The position numbers and the translations under genes are program-made. A stretch of DNA of 64,000 nt, taken from contig NZ_JAMXFJ010000020.1 of assembly GCF_025460805.1 (NCBI RefSeq), positions 1 through 64,000 of the forward strand, read 5' to 3'. Below are positions 27,121-35,309 of the stretch, piece by piece. Each line of letters starts with the position of its first letter. Positions within the stretch are counted from its first letter, which is position 1. Source of the DNA: Microvirga sesbaniae. Its GTDB lineage: Bacteria; Pseudomonadota; Alphaproteobacteria; Rhizobiales; Beijerinckiaceae. The notes under the pieces were generated by a model. It saw nothing but the letters and a program-made list of their open reading frames with translations, was not told the DNA's origin and made no database searches.

Positions 27121-27349
27121 AACACCGAAGAGGCTTGTTTATCATTGCCAGGCGTGCGGATGGAGTATCCCCATCCAATCCAAGGCAGCATCGTCGGGTG
27201 AAGAGCCCATCGCCGCTTCTCGTGTCTCCATCGCACGAAGCGGGATGCCATCTTTCCCCGCTGACGCCGGACGGCAGGATGTCCTGATCGTCTGAATTTC
27301 AATCCGGAGGCTTGAAGACCTCCATTGAACCTTTGGTGGGGAGAGCGCC
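27121..27349 (+). promoter_or_regulatory. Candidate structured leader of the ornithine decarboxylase gene
   Basis: The 5' region has nested hairpins: GGATGG (27158) with CCATCC (27171) inside TGCC/GGCA arms, and GGAGG (27306) with CCTCC (27319) just before the ribosome binding site. The alphaproteobacterial speF RNA motif occupies this position in front of such genes. I could not match its consensus from memory, so this is a positional candidate. Confidence 0.35.
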
Positions 27350-28504
27350 ATGACTCAGCGCATCCGTGAATTCCTGCGCAACCGACGTGAGGATGGCCCG
27401 TGCGTGGTCGTCGACCTCGAGGTCGTGCGCGACAACTACTCCAAGTTTGCCCGTGCGCTCCCCGACACGCGCGTCTTCTACGCCGTGAAGGCCAACCCGG
27501 AGCCGCAGGTGCTCAAGCTCCTGGCCGAGCTCGGCTCGTGCTTCGACACGGCGTCCGTGGTCGAGATCCAGCTCGCGCTGGATGCCGGCGCGACGCCCGA
27601 CCGCATCTCCTTCGGCAACACGATCAAGAAGGAGCGCGACGTCGTGCGCGCCCTCGAGCTCGGCGTTCGCCTCTATGCGGTCGACTGCGAGGCCGAGGTC
27701 GAGAAGATCTCCCGGGCCGCTGCGACGGCCGGCATCGACGCGTCCGAGGTGAAGGTGTTCTGCCGCATCCTGTGCGACGGCGCCGGCGCCGAGTGGCCGC
27801 TCTCCCGCAAGTTCGGCTGCGTGCCCGAGATGGCCGTGGACGTGCTGGAGCATGCCTACCGTCAGGGCCTGGAGGCTTACGGCGTGTCCTTCCACGTGGG
27901 CTCGCAGCAGCGCAACACCGAAGCCTGGGACCAGGCTCTCGGGTCCGCGTCGGCGATCTTCCGTGAATGCGCGCACCGCGGCATCCACCTGTCGATGGTC
28001 AACCTCGGCGGCGGCTTCCCGACCAAGTACCTGAAGACGGTGCCGCAGGTCGAAGCCTATGGCGAGTCGATCTTCCGGGCGCTGTCGAAGCACTTCGGCA
28101 ACCGCATCCCGGAGACGATCATCGAGCCGGGCCGCGGCATGGTCGGCAATGCGGGCGTCATCGAGGCCGAGGTCGTTCTCGTCTCGAAGAAGAGCCGCGA
28201 CGAGGACGAGGTGCGCTGGGTCTATCTCGACATCGGCAAGTTCGGCGGTCTCGCCGAGACGATGGACGAGTCGATCCGCTACCCGATCCGCACGGAGCAC
28301 GACCAGGACCGCATGGTGCCCTGCGTGCTCGCGGGTCCGACCTGCGACTCGGCCGACGTCCTCTACGAGAAGGAGCCATACCTGCTCCCCGTCTCGCTGG
28401 AGATCGGCGACAAGGTGCTGATCGAGGGCACGGGCGCCTACACGACCACCTACTCGGCGGTCGCGTTCAACGGCTTCCCGCCGCTCAAGTCCTACGTGAT
28501 CTAA
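27350..28504 (+). CDS. Fold-III ornithine/lysine decarboxylase
   Basis: A 384-residue PLP enzyme of the alanine-racemase-like decarboxylase fold. PLP lysine in FYAVKANPEP near residue 47, VSFHVGSQQ, the EPGRGMVG phosphate loop, catalytic Cys in GPTCDSADVLYE and the GAYTTTYSAVAFNGF end are all present. Length matches the compact bacterial/eukaryotic-type ODC. It makes putrescine (or cadaverine); homospermidine synthase at 30750 would use it. A long leader precedes it and a GNAT gene follows. Confidence 0.94.
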   Translation: MTQRIREFLRNRREDGPCVVVDLEVVRDNYSKFARALPDTRVFYAVKANPEPQVLKLLAELGSCFDTASVVEIQLALDAGATPDRISFGNTIKKERDVVRALELGVRLYAVDCEAEVEKISRAAATAGIDASEVKVFCRILCDGAGAEWPLSRKFGCVPEMAVDVLEHAYRQGLEAYGVSFHVGSQQRNTEAWDQALGSASAIFRECAHRGIHLSMVNLGGGFPTKYLKTVPQVEAYGESIFRALSKHFGNRIPETIIEPGRGMVGNAGVIEAEVVLVSKKSRDEDEVRWVYLDIGKFGGLAETMDESIRYPIRTEHDQDRMVPCVLAGPTCDSADVLYEKEPYLLPVSLEIGDKVLIEGTGAYTTTYSAVAFNGFPPLKSYVI

Positions 28505-28557
28505 AGCATTCTCCGCAAAAGCGGCTTGCCGGTTTCGCGATAAGAGAATGCGACTTT
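28503..28557. repeat. Palindromic repeat after decarboxylase gene
   Basis: Arms GCATTCTC and GAGAATGC with CGCAAAAGCGG and CCGGTTTCGCG inside. The layout resembles the family A unit at 44834 (aaaagtgg-ccggtttt core), with different outer arms. Confidence 0.65.
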
Positions 28558-28573
28558 AGAAACTCACGTCCCG

Positions 28574-28598
28574 CCTGCCCCGAGACATGGGGCAGGCA
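28574..28598 (+). terminator. Strong hairpin downstream of decarboxylase
   Basis: Perfect 9-base arms GCCTGCCCC and GGGGCAGGC with a 7-base loop. No T run follows, so it may slow polymerase or protect mRNA rather than end transcription alone. Confidence 0.5.
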
Positions 28599-28689
28599 TC
28601 AACCCCACAGAGTTGTCCCGGACGGCCTGCTCGGCTCGAGCAGGTGCGAGGGCTGTCGCTCACCCCACGTGTATTGGGAGGCCACGGCC

Positions 28690-29262
28690 ATGATCACGAT
28701 CCGCGAAGAAACCTTCCGCGATGTCGAGGCGCGCGAGGCGCTGCTCGATGCCTGCTTCGGACCCGCCCGGTTCCAGAAGACCTGCGAACGCCTGCGCGAG
28801 GGCAGGATGCCGGCCGACGGCCTGTCCCTGGTCATCGACCGGGACGGCGAGATCATCGGCACGGTGCGCCTGTGGCACGTCTCGGCCGGTCCCAACCGCG
28901 CCGCCCTGATGCTCGGCCCGATCGCGATCGATCCGTCCGTGCAGAGCCTCGGCCTCGGGGCCAAACTCATGCGCGAGGCGCTGAAGCGCGCGGCCGATCT
29001 CGGTCACAAGGCGGTGCTTCTCGTGGGCGACGCGCCCTATTACGAGCGCTTCGGCTTCGCGGCCGACAGGACCGGCTCCCTCTGGCTGCCGGGCCCCTAC
29101 GAGCGCGGCCGCTTCCTGGCGCTCGAACTCGAGGCCGGCGCCCTCGAGGGGGCGCGCGGTCTCGTATCCGCCACGGGAGCGCTCGAGCAGAAGCCCGATC
29201 TCGGCGCGCTGGTCGCGGCCGCCGCGCAGGGCGCGCTGGCGGGTCTCCGCCGCTCGCTCTGA
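28690..29262 (+). CDS. GNAT-family N-acetyltransferase
   Basis: A 190-residue acetyltransferase of the YhbS type. The acetyl-CoA motif is IDPSVQSLGLGAKLMREALKRAADLGHKAVLLVGD, and PYYERFGF is a common end of the GNAT core. The tail of about 40 residues is Ala-rich. It lies after the decarboxylase on the same strand; a polyamine substrate is plausible but not shown. Confidence 0.88.
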   Translation: MITIREETFRDVEAREALLDACFGPARFQKTCERLREGRMPADGLSLVIDRDGEIIGTVRLWHVSAGPNRAALMLGPIAIDPSVQSLGLGAKLMREALKRAADLGHKAVLLVGDAPYYERFGFAADRTGSLWLPGPYERGRFLALELEAGALEGARGLVSATGALEQKPDLGALVAAAAQGALAGLRRSL

Positions 29263-29269
29263 GGCTGTC

Positions 29270-30499
29270 CTACCCGTCCGAGGGCTGCCAACGCCCAACC
29301 CTCGGATCGGGCAGGGTGAAGGTCATGCCCGCTGCAACGATCATGTAGGCGGCAAAGCCGAGAGCCACCGTGTTCACGCCCACGCCGATGTCGAACAGCG
29401 TGCCTGCCCCGACGGGGCCGATGGCCGAGGCGATCACCATGATCGCCCCTGCCAGCGCGCGGATCTTGCCGAGATGGCGCGTCCCGTAAAGCTCGGCCAA
29501 GGTGGCTGCGATCACCACATTGGTGCAGCCCGTCGTCAGGCCGATCAGGGCAAAGAAGACGAGGGGAGTGAAAGCTCCGCTCACGGTCACCAGAACGATC
29601 GACGCCGTGATCATCCCCACAAGATAGAAATGGCTGACCTTGATCGCTCCGACCCGGTCGATCAGCGTGCCGGCAGTCATTGTGACGGCCACTGAAACGA
29701 GGGCGAAAACCGTGATGCCGGTTGCCAGAAGCTCAACCGCCCAACCCTTGGTCTCGGCAATGAAACGCTGATGGAACAGATAGGCCGTCATGATGGCCGG
29801 ATAGCCCATCATGGTGGGCACGAGGGCGAGAAAGCGCCGATCCTGCAGCAGTTGAAGCCAGGACGGTCCCGGTTCGCCCGCTGCGGGATGCAAGGCTCCA
29901 TCCAGGCCCTCCGACGATCGGGATTTCCTGAGAAGGCCGCACAGCCAGCCGATGGCGAGGCTCGTGATCAGCACGAGTGCGGCCACGCGCCATGTCCCGG
30001 CCCAGCCCAGGGCCGCAATGAAGGCCACCGCGACGCCGGGCAGGAGCGCCTCCCCGGCTGAAAAGCCGAGGGTTGCCACGCCGACGGCTCGGCCGCGAAT
30101 GCCCTCTGGAAGGCGGGCGGTGCTCATGACGCCCGCGTGGCTCATCATGCCCTGCCCGAACAGGCGCAGGAGGAAAAGGCTCAATCCAAGCATCACCGGA
30201 TTGGGCGCGAAGGACAGGCTGAACGCCGCCGCCGCCAAGCCGAGCATGGCGGCGGTCGCGTAGAGGCCGACATCGATCCGGTCGATCGCGCCGCCGATCC
30301 AGATCATCAGCAGGCCCGCCGCGAGGGTGGCCACCGAATAGATCAACCCGAAGCTGCCATGCGTCAGCCCGAACGTATGGCGGATATCGGGTCCTGACAG
30401 GGAGATGAAGAAGGTCTGCCCGAAAGACGACAGCAGGGTCAGGGCAAATCCGAGGCCGATGACGCGCCCGTGGCGCATGAGGAGTTCATGGAGTTTCAT
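29270..30499 (-). CDS. MFS transporter
   Basis: A 409-residue membrane protein with about twelve hydrophobic helices and an MFS A-motif-like loop after helix 2 (GGAIDRIDVG). The second half contains GTLIDRVGAIKV, the mirrored loop. Substrate unknown. It lies convergently against the GNAT gene (7-base gap) and divergently from homospermidine synthase, so a polyamine-related export role is possible. Confidence 0.88.
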   Translation of the reverse strand: MKLHELLMRHGRVIGLGFALTLLSSFGQTFFISLSGPDIRHTFGLTHGSFGLIYSVATLAAGLLMIWIGGAIDRIDVGLYATAAMLGLAAAAFSLSFAPNPVMLGLSLFLLRLFGQGMMSHAGVMSTARLPEGIRGRAVGVATLGFSAGEALLPGVAVAFIAALGWAGTWRVAALVLITSLAIGWLCGLLRKSRSSEGLDGALHPAAGEPGPSWLQLLQDRRFLALVPTMMGYPAIMTAYLFHQRFIAETKGWAVELLATGITVFALVSVAVTMTAGTLIDRVGAIKVSHFYLVGMITASIVLVTVSGAFTPLVFFALIGLTTGCTNVVIAATLAELYGTRHLGKIRALAGAIMVIASAIGPVGAGTLFDIGVGVNTVALGFAAYMIVAAGMTFTLPDPRVGRWQPSDG

Positions 30500-30749
30500 C
30501 GGTCTTCAAGTGGGACATCAACAAGGAAGCCGCATCATGCAGCCCTGTTGCACGTTGTCGAGGATGAAATCAGCGTGACGGGGCCGCGGCTGTCATCCGG
30601 CCTTCGCCATCCGCAGGGAAAGTGCCCCGCGGGGCCGGGGGAGGGCTCCGGGCATTGACCCAGGGGGCTCCTCACTCCTACATGCGCCCAAACCCGCCCT
30701 CGGGCGTTTACCGTTTTCCATCTCTGCTATCGCGAAGGAGACAGCTCTG

Positions 30750-32177
30750 ATGACCACTTGGCCCGTTCACGGTCGCATCACCGGCCCCATCGTCATGATC
30801 GGCTTTGGCTCGATCGGCCAGGGCACCCTGCCGCTCATCGAACGCCATTTCGAGTACGACAAGAGCCGCTTCGTGGTCATCGATCCGCAGGAGAAGCACA
30901 AGGAGCTCCTCGACGAGCGCGGCATCCGCTTCATCCAAAAAGCCGTCACGAAGGACAATTACCGCGAGTTGCTCACGCCGCTGCTCACCGCCGGGGGCGG
31001 ACAGGGCTTCTGCGTCAACCTGTCGGTCGACACCGGCTCCGTCGACATCATGGAACTGTGCCGCTCGCTCGACTGCTTCTATATCGACACCGTCAACGAG
31101 CCCTGGGCCGGCTTCTATTTCGACAAGAGCAAGGGCCCGGAATCGCGCACGAACTTCGCCCTGCGCGAGATCACCATGGAGGCGCGCAGGCGCAATCCGG
31201 GCGGCACCACGGCGGTGTCCTGCTGCGGGGCCAATCCCGGCATGGTGTCCTGGTTCGTCAAGCAGGCCCTCGTCAACATCGCGGGCGATCTCGGGATCGC
31301 CTATGACGAGCCGAAGAGCCGCGAAGACTGGGCCGGTCTCATGCAACGCGTCGGCGTGAAGGGCATCCACATCGCCGAGCGCGACACCCAGCGGGCCAAG
31401 TCCGAGAAGCCCATGGGCACCTTCGTGAACACCTGGTCGGTGGACGGATTCGTGTCCGAGGGCCTGCAGCCGGCCGAGCTCGGCTGGGGCACGCACGAGA
31501 CATGGATGCCGGAGAATGCGGGAACGCTCGGCCCCGACGCGCAGGCGATCTACCTGCTCCAGCCCGGCGCCAACACCCGCGTGCGCACCTGGTGCCCGAC
31601 CCCGGGCCCGCAATATGGATTCCTGGTCACCCACAACGAGTCGATCTCGATCGCGGACTATTACACCGTGCGTGAGAACGGGAGGGCCGTGTACCGCCCG
31701 ACCTGCCACTACGCCTATCACCCGTGCAACGAGGCGGTGCTCTCGCTGCACGAGATGTTCGGCAGCGCCGGCAAGTTCCAGGAGGAGCAGCACATCCTCG
31801 ACGAGAACGAGATCGTGGACGGCATCGACGAACTCGGCGTCCTGCTCTACGGCCACGGCAGGAACGCCTACTGGTACGGCTCGCAGCTCTCCATCGAGGA
31901 GACGCGCCGCGTGGCGCCCTACCAGAACGCCACCGGCCTGCAGGTGACCTCCGCGGTGCTCGCCGGCATAGTCTGGGCGCTGGAGAACCCGAACGCCGGC
32001 ATCGTCGAGGCCGACGAGATGGATTTCCGCCGCTGCCTGGAAGTGCAGCTGCCCTATCTCGGCCCGGTGAACGGCCATTATACCGACTGGACCCCGCTCA
32101 CAGACCGACCCGGCTTCTTCCCGGAGGATATCGATTCGTCCGATCCGTGGCAGTTCCGGAACGTGCTGGTGCGCTGA
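30750..32177 (+). CDS. hss: Homospermidine synthase
   Basis: A 475-residue protein of the bacterial homospermidine synthase family, close to the usual length of about 475-480. The Rossmann start IVMIGFGSIGQGTLPLIERHF binds NAD. Later blocks include FYIDTVNEPWAGFYFD, SCCGANPGMVSWFVKQAL and PTCHYAYHPCNEAVLSLHE. It joins two putrescines to make sym-homospermidine, the characteristic triamine of many Hyphomicrobiales. AAGGAG lies at good distance from the ATG. The ornithine decarboxylase supplying putrescine is 2.2 kb upstream. Confidence 0.95.
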   Translation: MTTWPVHGRITGPIVMIGFGSIGQGTLPLIERHFEYDKSRFVVIDPQEKHKELLDERGIRFIQKAVTKDNYRELLTPLLTAGGGQGFCVNLSVDTGSVDIMELCRSLDCFYIDTVNEPWAGFYFDKSKGPESRTNFALREITMEARRRNPGGTTAVSCCGANPGMVSWFVKQALVNIAGDLGIAYDEPKSREDWAGLMQRVGVKGIHIAERDTQRAKSEKPMGTFVNTWSVDGFVSEGLQPAELGWGTHETWMPENAGTLGPDAQAIYLLQPGANTRVRTWCPTPGPQYGFLVTHNESISIADYYTVRENGRAVYRPTCHYAYHPCNEAVLSLHEMFGSAGKFQEEQHILDENEIVDGIDELGVLLYGHGRNAYWYGSQLSIEETRRVAPYQNATGLQVTSAVLAGIVWALENPNAGIVEADEMDFRRCLEVQLPYLGPVNGHYTDWTPLTDRPGFFPEDIDSSDPWQFRNVLVR

Positions 32178-32189
32178 CCCGCTCGTCGT

Positions 32190-32358
32190 TCCCGGCCGTC
32201 CCATGACGGTCGGGAAGGGGACGCTCTTCCCGTCATCGCCGGCCCTGTGCCGGTGCTCTCGGTCAGAAGAGCGCGGCGATTCGAACGATCGGGATGGCCC
32301 GGCCGGGCCCGGCCGTGACGGGGTGGATGTCATGCCCGGCGGCGAGCGCCGGACATGA
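32190..32358. repeat. Cluster of family B palindromes
   Basis: Inverted repeats built on CCCGGCCGTCCCATGACGG and GGGATGGCCCGGCCGGGC themes, matching the family at 24840 and 46944. It lies between homospermidine synthase and the next gene. Confidence 0.65.
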
Positions 32359-32376
32359 CCCATGGAGTGAGCTGAC

Positions 32377-32715
32377 ATGCCCCATTTCGAGGAATTCTAT
32401 GCCAACAAGCTCCGCGGCGGCCTCGGCGTCACCGATGCCGAGAGCGTGCTCGATCTGCGGGGCGCCTCGCGGGAGAAGGCCGCGGCCTCGATCCAGGACA
32501 TGCTGGAGCGCAGCCGCTTCTCCGCGCCGAAATCGGTCGCCATCCGCCTCGACCCGCCGCCGGAAGGCGGCGGCGAGACCCTGTTCCAGCCTGTCGGCAA
32601 GGCCCTGCTCGAGGCCAAGAAGCGCGGCTGGATCGACCGGCTGCAGACCCTGCCGGGCCAGGACGGCCTGGGCTTCTACGTGGTGCTGGCCGGAAAGCCC
32701 GAGCGGGACGCTTAG
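32377..32715 (+). CDS. Conserved hypothetical protein
   Basis: A 112-residue protein, ATG preceded by GGAGTGAG. The middle (VLDLRGASREKAAASIQDMLERSRF) followed by a basic-hydrophobic strand and a helix before a Gly turn recalls small Smr-like folds, but the match is weak. No signal or membrane segment. Its stop is merged with the start of a family A repeat. Confidence 0.65.
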   Translation: MPHFEEFYANKLRGGLGVTDAESVLDLRGASREKAAASIQDMLERSRFSAPKSVAIRLDPPPEGGGETLFQPVGKALLEAKKRGWIDRLQTLPGQDGLGFYVVLAGKPERDA

Positions 32716-32892
32716 CGCATCGGACGGACCCAGAGGGCCGCGTCAGCGAAAAGTGGATCCGGTTTTCACTGACGTGGCCCTTCGGGTCGCTGGCGCGGCC
32801 CGCTGGGTCCGTTCTGACCGATGCTCTCATTCAAGAAGGAAGCATCGGATGGATCCCAAAAGTGCAAGTCCACTTTTGGGTCCGATGCTTTA
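32714..32892. repeat. Composite palindromic repeat, family A (long form, inverted)
   Basis: Near-complete reverse complement of 21883-22038, with about 23 additional bases (a GTGGCCCTTCGGGTCGCTGG block also seen in 17268-17397). It overlaps the stop codon of the upstream gene by two bases and the downstream minus-strand stop. Confidence 0.8.
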
Positions 32893-33414
32893 GGCCTGCA
32901 CCGCGCTCCGTCGCGAGCGCGGCCGCCGCCACAGGCTGCGGACGAAGCCCGCCAGAAGCAGGATGCCACCCCAGACGGCGACGAAGCCGGCGGCCGTCGC
33001 CAGGATGCCCTCTTCGGTGACCGGAAGTGCCGGCTCGAAATCCCGGGAGACCGCCTCCATGACATCGCGGTCGCCGTCGCGCACCATCAGGGCGACGCGG
33101 CCAAAGGGTCCGGCCTGAACCATCGTCGACCGGTGGGCCTCGAGGCGTCTCAGGCGCTCCACGTTCGCCTGCATGGCGGCACCCTGGCGGCTGACGAAGT
33201 CGTCCGCGTTGGAGCGCAGGCGCGCGATGGCGCTCGCCTGGGTCTCGCCGCTCGCCTGGGCATCCGCGTCGAAGCGCGCGATCACCTGGCGCAATTCGTC
33301 GATCGCGCCGCCGAGGCGCTGGCGGTACTGCTGGGCGAATTCGGGGCCCTGAGAGGCGACGATGCCGCCGCACAGGCCCAATCCGAAGGCGATGATGCGC
33401 GTGATCCTGGGCAA
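32890..33414 (-). CDS. DUF2937 membrane protein
   Basis: A 174-residue protein using TTG 33414, which has AAGAGG at ideal spacing; TTG 33438 would overlap the upstream gene. The start RITRIIAFGLGLCGGIVASQGPEFAQQYRQRLGGA is the DUF2937 hallmark. A helical middle and a second membrane segment near the C-terminus (GFVAVWGGILLLAGFVRSLW) follow. Function unknown; last gene of a three-gene minus-strand set. Confidence 0.8.
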   Translation of the reverse strand: MPRITRIIAFGLGLCGGIVASQGPEFAQQYRQRLGGAIDELRQVIARFDADAQASGETQASAIARLRSNADDFVSRQGAAMQANVERLRRLEAHRSTMVQAGPFGRVALMVRDGDRDVMEAVSRDFEPALPVTEEGILATAAGFVAVWGGILLLAGFVRSLWRRPRSRRSAVQA

Positions 33415-33427
33415 GCTTGACCTCTTC

Positions 33428-33718
33428 TTACGAGTCAAGGGCCTGAAGGATATCTTGTTCCATCACCTCGTCGAGAGGCTTCCGCACCTTCAGGGCGCGG
33501 GTCTTCCGGCCGGGCTCCATCACCAGGATCACGGTCTCGATGCCCGGACAGCCGGGATCGTTGCAGGCGATCTCGTTGACCGCGAAGGCGGTCTCCGGCG
33601 AGACCCGCAGGGCCATGCGGGCCAGGTCCTTGACCCGGTCGACGGCCGGCTTGTCGGGCTTCGGCAGGCCGAAGGACCCTCTCAGGAACGCGCCGAACAG
33701 GGCCACGGGCGATCTCAC
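33428..33718 (-). CDS. Small conserved hypothetical protein with CNDPGCPG motif
   Basis: A 96-residue protein beginning at GTG 33718, overlapping the stop of the WD40-like gene by 4 bases (GTGA). The block NEIACNDPGCPGIETVILVM has two Cys separated by four residues and looks functional, perhaps metal-binding or redox. No family name recalled. Tight overlap shows cotranscription with the gene upstream. Confidence 0.75.
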   Translation of the reverse strand: MRSPVALFGAFLRGSFGLPKPDKPAVDRVKDLARMALRVSPETAFAVNEIACNDPGCPGIETVILVMEPGRKTRALKVRKPLDEVMEQDILQALDS

Positions 33719-34722
33719 GCGGGCAGGGTCAGGATGCCGGCCTGACCGTCCTCGCAGCCGAAGGCGAGGCGTTTGCCCCCCTTGTCCCAGGCCATGGCCG
33801 TGATCCCGCTGTCCTTGACGGCCGGACGCACCAGGAGCTCGGAGGCGTCGTTGAGGCGGATGAGCAGGATGCAGCCGTCCTCGTAGCCGACCGCCAGCAC
33901 CAGGGTGTTGGGGTGGAAGGCCACCCGGCTGACCTTGGCCGGGCGGACGCCGCATTCCCGCGGCGCCTTGCCCATGGGGCCTTCCTTCGATTCGAACGGC
34001 CAGACGATGGCCGCCTCGGCGCCCGAGGTGGCGAGCCACTTGCCGTCGCTCGACCAGGACAGGGAGCGAGTCTTCGACGGATAGCCGCTCATGCGCATGT
34101 GGCCCTTGTCGGGGACGAGCCGCCAGCCATGGAGGGCGTTCTCCTGCATGGAGGTCACCACGAAGCGGGCGTCGGGCGACCAGGTCACGTCGAGATGGGA
34201 GCCTTTCCATTCCAGGCTCTCGGGCTTGGCTTCCACGTTCGGGAACCAGAGCGTCGCCCCGTTGTAGTGGGAGATCGCCAGCCGGTAGCCCTTGGGCGCG
34301 AAGGCGAGGCCTCGGGCCGCCGAGGGAACCTCGAGCATCTTCTCCCGCCCCTTGTCGTCGCGGGCGACGACCCGCTTGCCCGCCCCGTAGGCGAAGGCGC
34401 CGCCGGCATTGACGGCGAGGGAATCGATCCAGGCGCCCTTCGTCTCGGCCAGCGTCTTCGTGGAGCCGTCGGGGCCCGTGACGGCGACGCGGCCGTCGTC
34501 GCCACCGCTGACGAAGCGCTCCCCGTCGCTCGCCGCCACCAGCACGCCCGCATCCGGGTGAGCCTCGACCCGGTGGGTCTCGCCGTCCCGGGCCAGCAGA
34601 ACGCCGCCGTCGCCGAGGCCGAAGGCGGCCGTGCCCTTCAGCCAGCCGATGGCCGTGACATGCGCGCCCGCCGCGACGGGCGTCACGCTCTGTGTCAAGG
34701 ACGGTGCGGTTCCAGTACTCAT
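33715..34722 (-). CDS. WD40-repeat-like beta-propeller protein
   Basis: A 335-residue protein from ATG 34722, with GAAGGGA upstream. Repeated units such as FVSGGDDGRVAVTGPDGST, LSWSSDGKWLATSGAEAAIVW and LAVGYEDGCILLIRL show a WD40-type propeller of about seven blades. No signal peptide, so cytoplasmic. Likely a scaffold; its partner may be the small CNDPGCPG protein translated after it. Confidence 0.85.
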   Translation of the reverse strand: MSTGTAPSLTQSVTPVAAGAHVTAIGWLKGTAAFGLGDGGVLLARDGETHRVEAHPDAGVLVAASDGERFVSGGDDGRVAVTGPDGSTKTLAETKGAWIDSLAVNAGGAFAYGAGKRVVARDDKGREKMLEVPSAARGLAFAPKGYRLAISHYNGATLWFPNVEAKPESLEWKGSHLDVTWSPDARFVVTSMQENALHGWRLVPDKGHMRMSGYPSKTRSLSWSSDGKWLATSGAEAAIVWPFESKEGPMGKAPRECGVRPAKVSRVAFHPNTLVLAVGYEDGCILLIRLNDASELLVRPAVKDSGITAMAWDKGGKRLAFGCEDGQAGILTLPA

Positions 34723-34898
34723 CGATGCGATCCCTTCATGCGGGCTGCCCATAGCACGGATCATCCGATCGGGGGCAGGGGCATATCCACTTTCTCAACG
34801 GCGGGTGATCCCCCAATGACCCTGGGATTAGGCCTTTTGGACTTTGGCCAGATCCGGGCGCCTGCTTCACAATGCGCGACTCAAGAAGGAGTGAGTGA

Positions 34899-35144
34899 AT
34901 GCGAGTCCTGCCACTGTCCGCCCTGGCCCTTGCCGTCATGATTGCCGCGCCGGTTCTCGCGCAGGAGCAGGGCGCGGCGCCGTCGGCCAGGGAGGCCCGG
35001 AAGGCGGCCTGTCAGCAGGAGGCCAACCTGATCTACCGCACCAGCAGCCGGGGCATCGGCATGGCCGAGGACACGCGCAGCCAGATCATCGCCGCGCGCA
35101 GGGCCCACGTGCGCGAATGCATGGCCAAGGCGGCCCCGGGCTAG
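34899..35144 (+). CDS. Small secreted hypothetical protein
   Basis: An 81-residue protein with AAGGAGTGAG before ATG 34899. Signal peptide VLPLSALALAVMIAAPVLA, cleaved before QEQG. The mature 60 residues are charged and helical with two Cys (KAACQQEA, VRECMAKA) that could form one disulfide. No family recognised. Confidence 0.75.
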   Translation: MRVLPLSALALAVMIAAPVLAQEQGAAPSAREARKAACQQEANLIYRTSSRGIGMAEDTRSQIIAARRAHVRECMAKAAPG

Positions 35145-35281
35145 AGCATCGGACCCGAAAGTGGACCCACTTTTGGGATCGATCCGATGCTCCACCCTTG
35201 GCTGGCGCATCGTTCGATGCGAAAAACCGGCACCACTTTTTCGCACGATGCTCCACTCTTGGCTGGCGCATCGCACGATGC
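35143..35281. repeat. Composite palindromic repeat, family A (three units)
   Basis: Units ending in ...CGATGCTCCACCCTTGGCTGGCGCATCG are chained three times. Reverse-complemented, it has the same units and joints as 21085-21190, with one extra unit. It directly follows the stop of the small secreted protein. Confidence 0.75.
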
Positions 35282-35309
35282 GCTCGAGCCCGAGGCCGTT
35301 CGGCGGGAT

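Noticed and set aside
26883..27295. Short frames in the gap before ornithine decarboxylase
   Set aside because: No ribosome binding sites or family resemblance; the region is better explained as leader and promoter.
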